From NCBI GenBank assembly GCA_031280615.1, contig JAITGO010000002.1, forward strand, positions 339,239-403,238: a stretch of DNA of 64,000 bases, read 5' to 3'. Made by a program: the position numbers and the translations under genes. Origin of the DNA: Desulfobulbus sp. Lineage in GTDB: Bacteria > Desulfobacterota > Desulfobulbia > Desulfobulbales > Desulfobulbaceae. The notes under the pieces are model-generated. The model was not told the DNA's origin. It made no database searches and saw only the letters and a list, made by a program, of their open reading frames with translations. The stretch's first letter is position 1, and each line of letters starts with the position of its first letter. Below are positions 25,938 to 34,768 of the stretch, one piece after another.

Positions 25938-27097
25938 GTTCCGTCCCCCCTGACTCCATCCGCCGTCATGGCGACCCCGGCCAGCGGCTGCGCCATCGCG
26001 GCTTCCACCACTGCGGCCAGCCGTTCGGCCTGTTGCCATCTGCCCTCGATGGCCCGGACCGCCTCGGGCTCATGCCGGAGCAAAGACAGCTTCTCGGCAA
26101 ACCGCGCTTCGATGGCAACCAACCGGCTGCCGCGCACCAGCTTGTCGGCAAGAAAGACGATCTCGCGTTCGCCCGGTTCCATGCAGGGCCTCCAAGGCAG
26201 GTCCTTGTGGGCACCGACAATGGCCGCCACCCGCTCGAACCCCAGTTGCCGCAGCCAGCGCTCGCCTTCGGCCTCATGGCGGGGCTGTCCCTTGGCGATG
26301 TCGTGCAGCCAGCCGCCGACCCGGCACAATTCCACATCCAGCCGGCGGTCGCCGTGCCGGTTCAATGCCTCGGCAATGGCCGTTGCCACTCCGGCCACCG
26401 CGCGCCCATGGGCCAACCCCTTATCCGGCATGGGGTGTAGATGCTCCAGGATGGCCGTGCATTCGTCCATGGTCGGTATGCCCCGGCGGGCGAATCGGGC
26501 GCATCCATCCCGGTAGGCATCGAGGGTGTCCAGATCGAGATGGATATGGGCGTCGGCCACCGGCACCTCGCGCACTTGCTCCGGCCGTTCCGCCTCGATC
26601 CGGGCCAGCAGGCCGCGCATCCCGCCTTCGGGATGCTCCTGGCCCAGGATCGGGTCGATGAGGTCGGCATGGATGAGCGGCGGATGCCCGCGCCGGCCGG
26701 CAAAAACCGGGCAGCAAACCAAGGTCGGCTGTGCGGCGAAGGAAGCGGCCAAAAGCCGCACCGTGCCGAAGCGCACCAGGGGCATATCCACCGGCAGAAG
26801 GAAAAACCCGTCGCAGCGGCCGGCCAGCAGGCTCGCCCCGGCGCGGATCGAACCGTACATGCCGGCGGCATAGTCCGAATTGAGGGCCAGCCGCGCTCCG
26901 AGCCCCGCGGCGGCCGCCCCGATCTCCCCGGCCCGGTGGCCGATCGCCACCACGATGTCGTTGATGCCGCAGGCGGAAAACAGGGTCACGCAGTGGCCGA
27001 GCATCGTCCGGCCATCCAAAGGCAGCAAGGCCTTGAGCTCGCCCATCCGCGAGGACAGCCCGGCGGCGAGGACGAGGGCGCTTAGGCGAGGTGCCAT
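25925..27097 (-). CDS. DVU_1551-type NTP transferase fused to HD domain
   Basis: The 390-residue protein has an N-terminal MobA/MocA-like nucleotidyltransferase (LSALVLAAGLSSRMGELKALLPLDG, GHRAGEI, LPVDMPLV, residues ~1-190) and a C-terminal HD phosphohydrolase domain (about 215-385; GGWLHDIAKGQPRHEAEG). MocA-like proteins add CMP or GMP to molybdopterin; the HD domain might hydrolyse a nucleotide product. The start at 27097 overlaps the XdhC gene by 16 bases. This fusion is known from the Desulfovibrio DVU_1551 cluster next to aldehyde oxidoreductase, so a role in maturing the Mop cofactor is likely but not proven. Confidence 0.85.
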   Translation of the reverse strand: MAPRLSALVLAAGLSSRMGELKALLPLDGRTMLGHCVTLFSACGINDIVVAIGHRAGEIGAAAAGLGARLALNSDYAAGMYGSIRAGASLLAGRCDGFFLLPVDMPLVRFGTVRLLAASFAAQPTLVCCPVFAGRRGHPPLIHADLIDPILGQEHPEGGMRGLLARIEAERPEQVREVPVADAHIHLDLDTLDAYRDGCARFARRGIPTMDECTAILEHLHPMPDKGLAHGRAVAGVATAIAEALNRHGDRRLDVELCRVGGWLHDIAKGQPRHEAEGERWLRQLGFERVAAIVGAHKDLPWRPCMEPGEREIVFLADKLVRGSRLVAIEARFAEKLSLLRHEPEAVRAIEGRWQQAERLAAVVEAAMAQPLAGVAMTADGVRGDGTCGG

Positions 27098-28134
27098 GCC
27101 CTTCGGCCGGTGGCCCGCTGGTAGATGAGTTCGCCGACGATAGACACCGCGATCTCCTCCGGGGTGTCGGCCTCGATGGCCGTGCCGATGGGACAGCGGA
27201 CCTGTTCCAGCTGCGCCTCGCTCACCCCCTGGTCCATCAGTTTGGCGTAAATGGCGTTGCGCTTCCTGCGGCTGCCGATCATGCCGATGTAGCCGGCCCC
27301 GGTGCGCAGGGCCTGGCCGAGCACCTCCAGGTCGTGCAGGTGGCCGCGGGTGACGATCACCAGATAGGCGTCGCGGTCGAGCTCGAGCCCGTCGAAGCAA
27401 CCAATAAAAGACGGCAACACCCGGATTTCGTCGGCCAGGGGAAAGCGTTCCCGGTTGGCGAACTCGCCCCGGTCGTCCATCACCGCCACCCTGAACCCCA
27501 CTCGGGCCGCCACTTCGGCGGTGCAGGCGGCCACGTGGCCCGCGCCGAGCAGGTACACCGTGCCACTCACCGTGAAGGAGGACAGCAAATAGCGCTGGCC
27601 CTGGTGTTCGATCAGGGCGGTGGCCGGGGCCGGGGCAAGGGCCTGTTTGATCGCGGCCAGCAGCGATTCGGGGATGTCGGCGCGGCTGGAGGCGCCGCGA
27701 TGGTCGACCGCGAACCGCTGCCCGCCTCCGGCCCGCCCGCCCAGGGGACAGACCAGGGTGGCGCGGCGGCCCGCCCGCATGGCCGCCAGCAGCGCGCCGA
27801 AGATTTCGCGGTTGGCCACGCCGGCCTCGATGTATTCGAGAAAGAGTTCCACCCTGCCGCCGCAGATCATGTCGCTGGTGGCGACATCGCTGTTGTCGAG
27901 GTCAAAAGTCCGGCGCAGGGACCGGCCGCCGGCGAAGCAGGCCGCCGCCTCCCGGATGGCCGTGGCCTCGACCAGCCCGCCGCCGACAGTACCCGAGATG
28001 CGGCCGTCTCGGAGCACGATCATTTTGGCCCCGGCCAACCGGGGCGTGGATCCGGACTGGCTGGCAATGGTCACCAGCACGAGATCCTCGCCATCGCCGA
28101 GACTGGTGCAGATCTGCTGCAATAATTTCTTCAT
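27082..28134 (-). CDS. XdhC/CoxI-family molybdenum enzyme maturation protein
   Basis: This 350-residue protein has the XdhC_CoxI N-terminal motif (VTIASQSGSTPRLAGAKMIV, GTVGGGLVEA) and a C-terminal Rossmann domain (YLLGAGHVAACTAEVAARVGF, VMDDRGEFANRERFP, YIGMIGSRRKR). XdhC proteins bind the molybdenum cofactor and help insert it, after sulfuration, into xanthine-dehydrogenase-family enzymes. The Mop enzyme in the same operon is such an enzyme and the obvious client. Its ATG overlaps the stop of the AMP-ligase gene (ATGA). Confidence 0.9.
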   Translation of the reverse strand: MKKLLQQICTSLGDGEDLVLVTIASQSGSTPRLAGAKMIVLRDGRISGTVGGGLVEATAIREAAACFAGGRSLRRTFDLDNSDVATSDMICGGRVELFLEYIEAGVANREIFGALLAAMRAGRRATLVCPLGGRAGGGQRFAVDHRGASSRADIPESLLAAIKQALAPAPATALIEHQGQRYLLSSFTVSGTVYLLGAGHVAACTAEVAARVGFRVAVMDDRGEFANRERFPLADEIRVLPSFIGCFDGLELDRDAYLVIVTRGHLHDLEVLGQALRTGAGYIGMIGSRRKRNAIYAKLMDQGVSEAQLEQVRCPIGTAIEADTPEEIAVSIVGELIYQRATGRRAWHLA

Positions 28135-29441
28135 GTTGCCCTCTCCTTGCGGTGGTCTTCGAGAAAACGCTTGGCCGGATGGATGGCGCCATCCATGGCC
28201 AGTTTCAGGTCGATTGCCGGCTCGCCCCTCGACATCCGGGACTCCAGCAGACGGGCCGCCTGCCGTTTGGCCGCTTCGCCCCGGCCGGGCAAGACGGCCA
28301 GGACCAGTTCCAGGCTCTCCCGGCCGTCCCGGATGGCCAGGGCGGCGGTAAAATCGAGCAGCCCCGGCACGGCGAACAGCCATTCGTCCAGATCGGCCAT
28401 GGCCAGTTGCCGGCCGCTCTGCAGAGTCCGTACCCGGTCGAGCCGGCCGAGCACCCGGTCGAGCCGCCGGACCTGGCTGCCGCAGCGGCACCGGCCAGGC
28501 AACAGACGGCCGCGGTCGCCGGTGCGATAGCGGATCAACGGCATGCCGGTGCGCATCAGGGTGGTGCACACGATCTCGCCCCATTCCCCGGCCGGAAGGG
28601 CCTGGCCGCCGCCCGGATCGACGATCTCGACCAACAGGTCGGCCTCGCGCAGATGGCAGCCATGGTGCGCCCCGCAGTCGACCCCGCCGCCCAGGCCGGT
28701 TTCGGTGGCGCCGTAGTGGGTGAAAATCTCGCAGCCGAGCAGTTCTTGGAGGCTTTGGCACAGGCTTTCGGAGACATAGTCGGAGCAGAGCAGCACCGCG
28801 CCGATGGAGGCGAGGTCAAGCCGCAAAAAGGCCGCCATCCGTGCCAGGGCCAGGATCTGCACCGGAAAGCCGACCAGGATCTCGGGCCGCATTTCGGCCA
28901 CGATCCGGGCGGCCTGCGCCGGCTCGCTCACCAAACCGACGATCCGGCCATTCACCGTCATTCGCGCCAGGGCACGAGCCAGAAGGTGGCCGGTGGAATC
29001 CGGGGTGGCGCCGGGCAGGAGGATGGCGGCGGTCTGCCCCGGTTCAGCCATCTGGCCCATACCGTGATGGAAAAAATCGAGCGTCCGCTCCAGATCCGCC
29101 TCGGTGAACCAGAGCCGTTTGGGCGGGCCGGTGGTGCCCGAACTGTGCAGAGTGACGATTCGGGCCACCGCATCCTGGCCGACGCAGACCATCTCCTGGC
29201 CATGGTGCCGCAGTTCGGCCTCGGTGGTCAACGGCAGCCGGGCCAGATCGGCCAGGCCGTCCACGGCCGCAATGCCCACGGCTGCGAATTTTCGCTGGTA
29301 GAACGGGGCATGATCCCGGCAGTAGGCCACCAGGCGACGCAGCCGGTCCTCCTGCCAGGCATCGATGGCCGAACGCGGCACCGGCCGGGCGCTTATGCCG
29401 ATGATTTGGCCGGTCAGGGTGTCCAGGACCGAGGGTTTCAT
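28131..29441 (-). CDS. DVU_1553-type AMP-dependent CoA ligase (PaaK-like)
   Basis: The 436-residue protein resembles phenylacetate-CoA ligase: the ATP loop HSSGTTGPPKRLWFTEADL (about residues 100-118), FTHYGATETGLGGGVDC and the hinge region TGDRGRLLPGRCRCG. Such enzymes activate a carboxylate as acyl-AMP; whether CoA is the acceptor here is unknown. It is conserved beside the aldehyde oxidoreductase maturation genes, which suggests an adenylation step in cofactor handling or in the use of the aldehyde product. It overlaps trsS by 4 bases. Confidence 0.85.
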   Translation of the reverse strand: MKPSVLDTLTGQIIGISARPVPRSAIDAWQEDRLRRLVAYCRDHAPFYQRKFAAVGIAAVDGLADLARLPLTTEAELRHHGQEMVCVGQDAVARIVTLHSSGTTGPPKRLWFTEADLERTLDFFHHGMGQMAEPGQTAAILLPGATPDSTGHLLARALARMTVNGRIVGLVSEPAQAARIVAEMRPEILVGFPVQILALARMAAFLRLDLASIGAVLLCSDYVSESLCQSLQELLGCEIFTHYGATETGLGGGVDCGAHHGCHLREADLLVEIVDPGGGQALPAGEWGEIVCTTLMRTGMPLIRYRTGDRGRLLPGRCRCGSQVRRLDRVLGRLDRVRTLQSGRQLAMADLDEWLFAVPGLLDFTAALAIRDGRESLELVLAVLPGRGEAAKRQAARLLESRMSRGEPAIDLKLAMDGAIHPAKRFLEDHRKERAT

Positions 29442-30829
29442 GCCGCCCTCGCCCGCCGGTGGAGCGGCCGCCCCAGGTTCGAGGTCAGGTTATAGGCGCA
29501 GAAGGGAACGAGCCGGCCGGCCGGCGAGACCACATGGATGCAGCAGCCGCGCAACCGCTCGAGGTCGATGTTCCACACGTCCTGGAAGGCCATGGCCGAC
29601 AGGGAAAAAGTATGGGTGCGCGCCCGGGCGAGGAAGCGGTCGAAGTCGTCCTTGGGTACGGCCGGTTCGCCGTTGCAGGCGCAGGCGGGCTCGGCCATGG
29701 GCAGGGACCACTGGCGGGCGGTGTAGCGAACGCTCTTTTCCCTGCCCTCCAGGGCCGAGGGCAAGCAGGCTTGCGCCTCGCCGGTGGAACAGCAGGCCGG
29801 GGGCTGACCGAGCGGGGCCAGGCGTCCCTGGCCGTCGATCAGGAAATTGCCGTGGAAGGAGCACAGGGCATGCTCGCAGGCCGGTGGGGCAAAGTGTTCG
29901 ACCCGGACCGCACCGGCAGTCTGCGCCTCGATCAGCGACAGCACCTCCGGCAGGGTCAACCGGTCGGCATCCGCCGGCGGCTGCGGATAACGGCCGAAAT
30001 AGCTGATGGGCTGAAAATGCACGCCGCGCACCGTGGGGGCGAAACCAAGGCCGTATTCGATGATCGCCCCGATCTCGCCGGTGTTGATCCCCGGCACCAG
30101 GGTCGGCACCAGGACCACCGCCAACCCGGCCTCGACGCAGCGACGGATGGCCGACTCCTTGTCGGCACGCAGGTCGCGGCCACGCAGGGCCAGATGGGTT
30201 GCGGCCGACAGGCCGTCGAACTGCAAAAAAACCGAGGCCAGCCCGGCCTGCCTGAGTTCGCCGGCCAGTTGCGGCCGTTCGGCCAGGAGCAGACCGTTGG
30301 TGTTGAGCTGGATAAAGTCGAACCCCTTGTCCCGACCCAGGCGGACGATCCGGCCCAGGTCGGGGCGCATGGTCGGCTCGCCGCCGGAAAGCTGGATATT
30401 GCAAGGACCGGACGCGGCCATCACCCGGTCGTACCACCCGCCGATTTGCGCCAGCGAGGGGTCGGCATCCGATTCGCCGGCATCGGCGAAACAAACCGGG
30501 CAGCGCAGGTTGCAGCGGCCGGTGATTTCGAGCAGGGCCGTGCAGGTATGCTGCCCGTGACCGGGGCAGAGTCCGCAGTCGAAGGGGCAGCCGTCCCGGA
30601 TCTCGGTCAGGGCCTGCCGAGGCGAAGACGGATTTTTCGGCCGTAGCCAGGAGGAAAAGGGGATCGGCCCCCGCCAGATCGAGGTCCGGGTCGTGCCATG
30701 CTCGCCGCATCGCTTCACCAGGTAGACGGTGTCGCCCTGCTGCTCGCGGGCCGCCTGCAGACGCCGCAGGCAGACCGGACACAGGCTCTCGGTCGAGGAC
30801 AGCGGCTGGATGCGAGGTTCAGCTTCCAC
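29438..30829 (-). CDS. trsS: radical SAM protein TrsS (cysteine form of a (seleno)protein family)
   Basis: This 463-residue protein starts with GTG at 30829, overlapping the C-GCAxxG gene by 11 bases; the frame is open further upstream but inside that gene. It opens with PLSSTESLCPVCLRR, has a second cysteine set (DGCPFDCGLCPGHGQHTC), then the radical SAM CxxxCxxC cluster GRCNLRCPVCFAD, the GGEPT motif and a Cys-rich C-terminus (CCSTGEAQAC, CACNG, RGCCIHV). TrsS relatives sometimes have selenocysteine in the first CPxC motif; here it is cysteine. The reaction is not known. It belongs to the DVU_1551-1558-type cluster. Confidence 0.85.
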   Translation of the reverse strand: MEAEPRIQPLSSTESLCPVCLRRLQAAREQQGDTVYLVKRCGEHGTTRTSIWRGPIPFSSWLRPKNPSSPRQALTEIRDGCPFDCGLCPGHGQHTCTALLEITGRCNLRCPVCFADAGESDADPSLAQIGGWYDRVMAASGPCNIQLSGGEPTMRPDLGRIVRLGRDKGFDFIQLNTNGLLLAERPQLAGELRQAGLASVFLQFDGLSAATHLALRGRDLRADKESAIRRCVEAGLAVVLVPTLVPGINTGEIGAIIEYGLGFAPTVRGVHFQPISYFGRYPQPPADADRLTLPEVLSLIEAQTAGAVRVEHFAPPACEHALCSFHGNFLIDGQGRLAPLGQPPACCSTGEAQACLPSALEGREKSVRYTARQWSLPMAEPACACNGEPAVPKDDFDRFLARARTHTFSLSAMAFQDVWNIDLERLRGCCIHVVSPAGRLVPFCAYNLTSNLGRPLHRRARAA

Positions 30830-31274
30830 CGGCCCGCTCCCGGGGAAGACTGGGATCGATGCCCTGTTCGGCCAGCAACCCGAGCACCACCTGGCGGGCC
30901 TGCACCATGATGTGGCCGCAGGCCTCGGGCTTGCGGCCACCCTGGTAGGCGACGATGTCGTCGCAGCGGATGCCGCCCCAGGCGGTACCCCGCCCCTTGA
31001 ACCAGTCCATGAACTGGACCAGCAGCAGCGGCAGGCAGTCCAGCGTCTCTTCCTCGGCGCTGCCCTTGCCGGCATAGAGCGCCAGGACGCAGGCCGCCCC
31101 GCTGGCGACCCCGCAGATGTCGCCGCTCCCCAGGCCTTCGCAAAGCCCGGCCATGGCGCGGACCAGGGGCACGTTCTCCTCGCCCATGTCCTCAAGACTC
31201 AGCTTGATCATCATCTGGCTGCAGCACAGGCCCTGCCCTGCCAGCTGCATGATGCGCAAAGCGGTTTCATCCAT
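30819..31274 (-). CDS. DVU_1555-type C-GCAxxG-C-C family protein
   Basis: The 151-residue protein has the spaced-cysteine pattern of the C_GCAxxG_C_C family: Cys pair GLCCSQMM near residue 17, CEGLGSGDICGVASGAACVLAL in the middle, then DCLPLL, RCDDIV and EACGHIM. In this family the cysteines probably bind a metal or cluster; function is unknown. Here the central motif reads CGVASG rather than CGCAxxG. It is found between the methyltransferase and trsS, as in Desulfovibrio DVU_1554-1556. Confidence 0.85.
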   Translation of the reverse strand: MDETALRIMQLAGQGLCCSQMMIKLSLEDMGEENVPLVRAMAGLCEGLGSGDICGVASGAACVLALYAGKGSAEEETLDCLPLLLVQFMDWFKGRGTAWGGIRCDDIVAYQGGRKPEACGHIMVQARQVVLGLLAEQGIDPSLPRERAGGS

Positions 31275-31328
31275 AATGCGGCTCCTCTTACGGCTTTTGT
31301 CGCGGGTTATGCGGCTGCGTGCCCGGCC

Positions 31329-32105
31329 TTACGGCTCTTTCTCGGCGATAAGGGCATAGTAGCCCAAGGGGGCGGTGGCCAGGGTGCAACTGGTGCGGCG
31401 GGCCGTGGCCGCATCCAGGAACAGGCCCCAGAACCGCTCCAGGCTGCCGCAGGAAAAGATGATCTGCCCGGCCAGTTGCGCCAGCAGTTCGTTGCGGTCG
31501 CGGAGCAGGACCAGGGAAAATCCCGCCCCGGCCACCTCCGAGGCGATCGTCTCCAGGGGCCGGGCATGGCTGAGGCAACTGTGCAATCGGGCCGGATCGG
31601 GCTGTTGCCACGGCTTGCGGCAGTAGATGTCGGAGAGGATCAACCGGCCGGCCGGCCGCAGCACCCGGTGCATCTCGGCCAGACTGGTACGGATATCGCC
31701 GGTCAACGACAACACGCATTCCGAGACGACGCCGGCAAAGATGCCGTCCGCGCAGGGGATGGCCGCGGCCACGCCCCGGTGGAGCATAGCCGACGGCGCC
31801 CGACAGGCCGCCCGATCCAGCATCGCGGCCGATGGATCGAGTCCTACGGGCCGCAGGCCGAACTCCGTGGCCATCAAGGCCAGACTGTGGCCGGGGCCGC
31901 AGCCCACGTCGAGCACGGCGCTGCCGGGGGCGAACGCGCACAAGCGCAGCAATTCCCCGGTCAGGTCGGTCCCGCCGGGCCGAAGCGCGCCGCCGGTGAG
32001 CGCGCCCAGCTCCTCCTGTTCGTAGAGGGTAACCGGCGCGAGCTCAGCACCGGTATCGGCACCAATATCGATATCGGTCTCGGTATTGAGACGGAGGGCG
32101 TTCAT
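31329..32105 (-). CDS. DVU_1556-type class I SAM methyltransferase
   Basis: This 258-residue protein has the methyltransferase motifs AVLDVGCGPGHSLALM (residues ~64-79), VGLDPSAAML and a RVLRPAGRLILSDIY strand. The C-terminal half has a SCGSLERFWG segment specific to this subfamily. The substrate is unknown; its fixed place in the aldehyde oxidoreductase cluster suggests methylation of a cofactor or protein needed there. It starts one base after the stop of the redox-protein gene. Confidence 0.85.
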   Translation of the reverse strand: MNALRLNTETDIDIGADTGAELAPVTLYEQEELGALTGGALRPGGTDLTGELLRLCAFAPGSAVLDVGCGPGHSLALMATEFGLRPVGLDPSAAMLDRAACRAPSAMLHRGVAAAIPCADGIFAGVVSECVLSLTGDIRTSLAEMHRVLRPAGRLILSDIYCRKPWQQPDPARLHSCLSHARPLETIASEVAGAGFSLVLLRDRNELLAQLAGQIIFSCGSLERFWGLFLDAATARRTSCTLATAPLGYYALIAEKEP

Positions 32106-32106
32106 T

Positions 32107-32316
32107 TCACTTGTCTTCCAGCAGTTGCTCCACGGCCAGCATCTTGCCCGTTGCCAGGCTCTCCGGCACCAGGACGAAGCCGCAACCCGGACAGACCATC
32201 AACTCGACATTGAAGACCGAGTTGAGGTAACTCACCTTGACTTCGGCCGGCTGCAGCGGCAGGTCGCACCCGGCGCACTGCCAGGCAGTGGTTTCGGCAA
32301 AGGAAAAGCTGGTCAT
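32107..32316 (-). CDS. DVU_1557-type small redox protein
   Basis: The 69-residue protein has two CxxC pairs, WQCAGCDLPL near residue 13 and VCPGCGFVLV near residue 47, an arrangement that could bind one zinc or iron. The long frame around it belongs to nothing real. The ATG at 32316 overlaps the stop of the dicluster flavoprotein gene (ATGA), so it is coupled. Homologues sit at the same place in other sulfate reducers. Likely an electron carrier or metal-binding scaffold. Confidence 0.82.
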   Translation of the reverse strand: MTSFSFAETTAWQCAGCDLPLQPAEVKVSYLNSVFNVELMVCPGCGFVLVPESLATGKMLAVEQLLEDK

Positions 32317-34610
32317 GGCGTCTCCTCCGGCAGCCGCATACGGTGGCTGTAACCGTTGTGAATCCGGTAGCCTGCATCGGCCGGCTCGTACTCGATCCAG
32401 TAGGTGACCCGCACCGGCCTGAAGCTGGCCAGCCGGTGGCCGGTGGCCGGGTCGATCAGGTAGCGGCCCGAGCTTTCGGCATGCGCGATCACCTTGCGGA
32501 CGTCTTCCTCCAGGATGAGCCGGCGGTCCAGCAGGGCCGCGATCTCGGGGGACATCGCCAGGGGCATCGCGGCATGGGCCGGCCGGGGCATGGGCTCTTC
32601 CTGCCAAAGGCGGGCGAGCAGGCGCTCCTTCAGCCGGGCGCGGTTCTCGTGGCGGCCGGAAAAACCGGGATTGGCGCGGGCCAACGGGTCCGGGTCGCCG
32701 GTTTGGCCGAACAGATAGTCGAGCAGGTGCGCCATGGGCCGGCCGGCGGCGGCCAGATTGTCGCGGCACATGGCGCAGTAGGCCAGGCCATCCCCGGGGC
32801 TGCGTTCGGCCTTGACCTGGGCCGCCTTTTCGCCCAGGGGCTGGTTGGCAAACTGCATGAGGCCGCCATAGCCGCAGCAGTCGGCCAGTGCACCGCCGAA
32901 TCCGGGCTCGACCACGGCCAGGTTCAGCTTGGCGCAGAGGCTGCGCACGCTGGCCCGCAGGTCGGCCCGGTGCCGGGCAGTGCACGGGTCGTGGAGCGCC
33001 AGAGCAGCCGGAGGCCGAGGGCCTTGGCCGGCCGGCAACTCCAGGCCGTCGAGCAGCTCCCACAACGAAGTGACGCTCAGCTCCGGGGCCTGTTCCCCGA
33101 AAATCGCCAGGCAGCTCGAACAGGCGGCAATCACGGTCGGCCGGCCCATTCGGACCACTTCGGCCCGCAGGGCGTCCAGGGTTTCGGTAAACAGGGCGTG
33201 CTGTCCAGCCCAATGGGCGGGGATGCCGCAACAGCCGAGCATCAGGCCGACGCCGCCTTCGAGTTTTTCGGCCAGGAATTCGTAGGTGCGGGTGACCAAC
33301 TCCGGCGAGGAGCCGGCCAACTGGCAGCCGGGATAGAAGAGGAAACGGCTGGTTGCGTGCCCCGGCTGGTGTCGGCTGAGGCGGCAGGCCTCGCTCAGGC
33401 TGAAGCGCATGTCCTCCAAGGCGAAATCGTGCGGCGAAGGCGGCATGTGACCGGTGTCCACCATCTCCTGCCGGGTGGCGCGGCAGAGTTCGGCCACGGG
33501 AAAATCGTGGGGGCAAATCACCGTGCACTGGCCGCAGAGGCTGCAGGCGTTGATCGTCTTGTTGGCGCTGCGGGTGCCCTGGACAATGGCCAGGTTGTTG
33601 TAGATCTTGCGCACCAGGGTTTTGGGATATTCCTTGTATTCCCGTAGGTAGGCGCATTGCTTGACGCATTCCATGCATTCGCACTGGATGCAGCGGCCGG
33701 CCTCGGCCACGGCTTCGGCCGGGGTATAGCCGCCGGCCGGATCGGTGGGCCGGATCTCGGCCGCCGGCGGGATGCGGTCGATGACCGTCGCCATCCGGGT
33801 GGCGCAACTGCCTTCTCGGTCGCGTTGGGCAGTGAGGGAAACCTTTTGCAGGAAACGTTCGATCGACAGGGCGGCGCGGCGGCCGTCCTCCACCTGCTTG
33901 ATCGTCGAAAAGCCGCTGTCGGCGCCCGGTCCGCCCCCGGCAAAGCAGTTGCCGCCGCCGACGGCCAGGGTCAGGGGATCGGGAATGCCGGCCATCTCGA
34001 CATCCTCCAGGTCGCAGTAGACCGCATCGTATTCGCCGGCCAGGCGGGCGGCGAATTCGCCGATTGCACCGCCGAGCGGCCCGCCGGTGACGATCGCCAC
34101 CCCGTAGCCTTCCAGGAGTTTCCGGGCCTGGACCAGGGCTTCGCCGGGCACGTCGGATTCCGGCAAAAGGCGCAGCCGGCCGCCGATCTCGCCGTCCGGG
34201 GCGATGAGGGTGGTCGGCCGGCCCTTGCGCGCGAGGTCGAGCGCCGCCGTCATGCCGGACAGCCCCGCGCCCAGCACCGCCACCCGGCCACCCTTGGCCG
34301 GCAATTTGGGCAGCTTGAGCATCGGCCCGGTCCGGCTGACGCAGAACCGCTCCAGGCGGCCGATAGCCAGGGGATCGCCGATCTCACCCCGTTTGCAGGC
34401 CCGGCGGCAGGGGGCATCGCACAGCCGGCCCACGATCTCAGGAAAGGGCATGGTCCGGTCGAGGATCTTGCGGGCTTCGCACACATCGTCTTTGGCCAGC
34501 GCGGCCATGAAGGCGCGGACGTCGACATGAATGGGGCAGGCCGCGGTGCAGAACGGCTGCTCTTCCTGAATGCAACGGGATTCCAGTTCTCTGAGCTGCG
34601 TTTGATCCAT
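32313..34610 (-). CDS. DVU_1558-type pyridine nucleotide-disulfide oxidoreductase/dicluster-binding protein
   Basis: This 765-residue protein combines a GltD-like part (CIQEEQPFCTAACPIHVDVRAF, CDAPCRRACKRGEI, then the FAD loop VAVLGAGLSGMTAAL, residues ~10-330) with a ferredoxin/HdrC-like part (CIQCECMECVKQCAYL, CSLCGQCTVICPHDF) and CCG domains (FYPGCQLAG, LGCCGIPAHW, CCGYGGLMQF). It should pass electrons between NAD(P)H or ferredoxin and a partner, possibly Mop. I chose the ATG at 34610 (MDQTQLRELE); the upstream 50 codons are not family-like. It heads the nine-gene run. Confidence 0.88.
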   Translation of the reverse strand: MDQTQLRELESRCIQEEQPFCTAACPIHVDVRAFMAALAKDDVCEARKILDRTMPFPEIVGRLCDAPCRRACKRGEIGDPLAIGRLERFCVSRTGPMLKLPKLPAKGGRVAVLGAGLSGMTAALDLARKGRPTTLIAPDGEIGGRLRLLPESDVPGEALVQARKLLEGYGVAIVTGGPLGGAIGEFAARLAGEYDAVYCDLEDVEMAGIPDPLTLAVGGGNCFAGGGPGADSGFSTIKQVEDGRRAALSIERFLQKVSLTAQRDREGSCATRMATVIDRIPPAAEIRPTDPAGGYTPAEAVAEAGRCIQCECMECVKQCAYLREYKEYPKTLVRKIYNNLAIVQGTRSANKTINACSLCGQCTVICPHDFPVAELCRATRQEMVDTGHMPPSPHDFALEDMRFSLSEACRLSRHQPGHATSRFLFYPGCQLAGSSPELVTRTYEFLAEKLEGGVGLMLGCCGIPAHWAGQHALFTETLDALRAEVVRMGRPTVIAACSSCLAIFGEQAPELSVTSLWELLDGLELPAGQGPRPPAALALHDPCTARHRADLRASVRSLCAKLNLAVVEPGFGGALADCCGYGGLMQFANQPLGEKAAQVKAERSPGDGLAYCAMCRDNLAAAGRPMAHLLDYLFGQTGDPDPLARANPGFSGRHENRARLKERLLARLWQEEPMPRPAHAAMPLAMSPEIAALLDRRLILEEDVRKVIAHAESSGRYLIDPATGHRLASFRPVRVTYWIEYEPADAGYRIHNGYSHRMRLPEETP

Positions 34611-34673
34611 GGCTGGCGGCATGCGCTTTTGCGCACGAGATGGTGAAGTTGTGTCCGGGGTTGTTACCGAAAC

Positions 34674-34751
34674 GGACGCGCGATGTTTCGCGCGTCCGGC
34701 CGATGGAGAGAAGGCTGAACGAAGGCGGGCCGGGAACACTCCGGCCCGCCT
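34674..34751. repeat. two perfect inverted repeats between mop and the downstream operon
   Basis: GGACGCGCGA-tgtt-TCGCGCGTCC lies at 34674-34697 and AGGCGGGCCGG-gaacact-CCGGCCCGCCT at 34723-34751. Both are in the 158-base gap after mop. Neither has a strong T-run on the minus strand, so they could attenuate transcription or stabilise mop mRNA rather than terminate fully. Confidence 0.5.
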
Positions 34752-34768
34752 CTTGCTCACTCAACCGT

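Noticed and set aside
29438..31195. TrsS starting at 31195
   Set aside because: The extra residues lie within the C-GCAxxG gene in another frame and lack family features; the GTG at 30829 fits.
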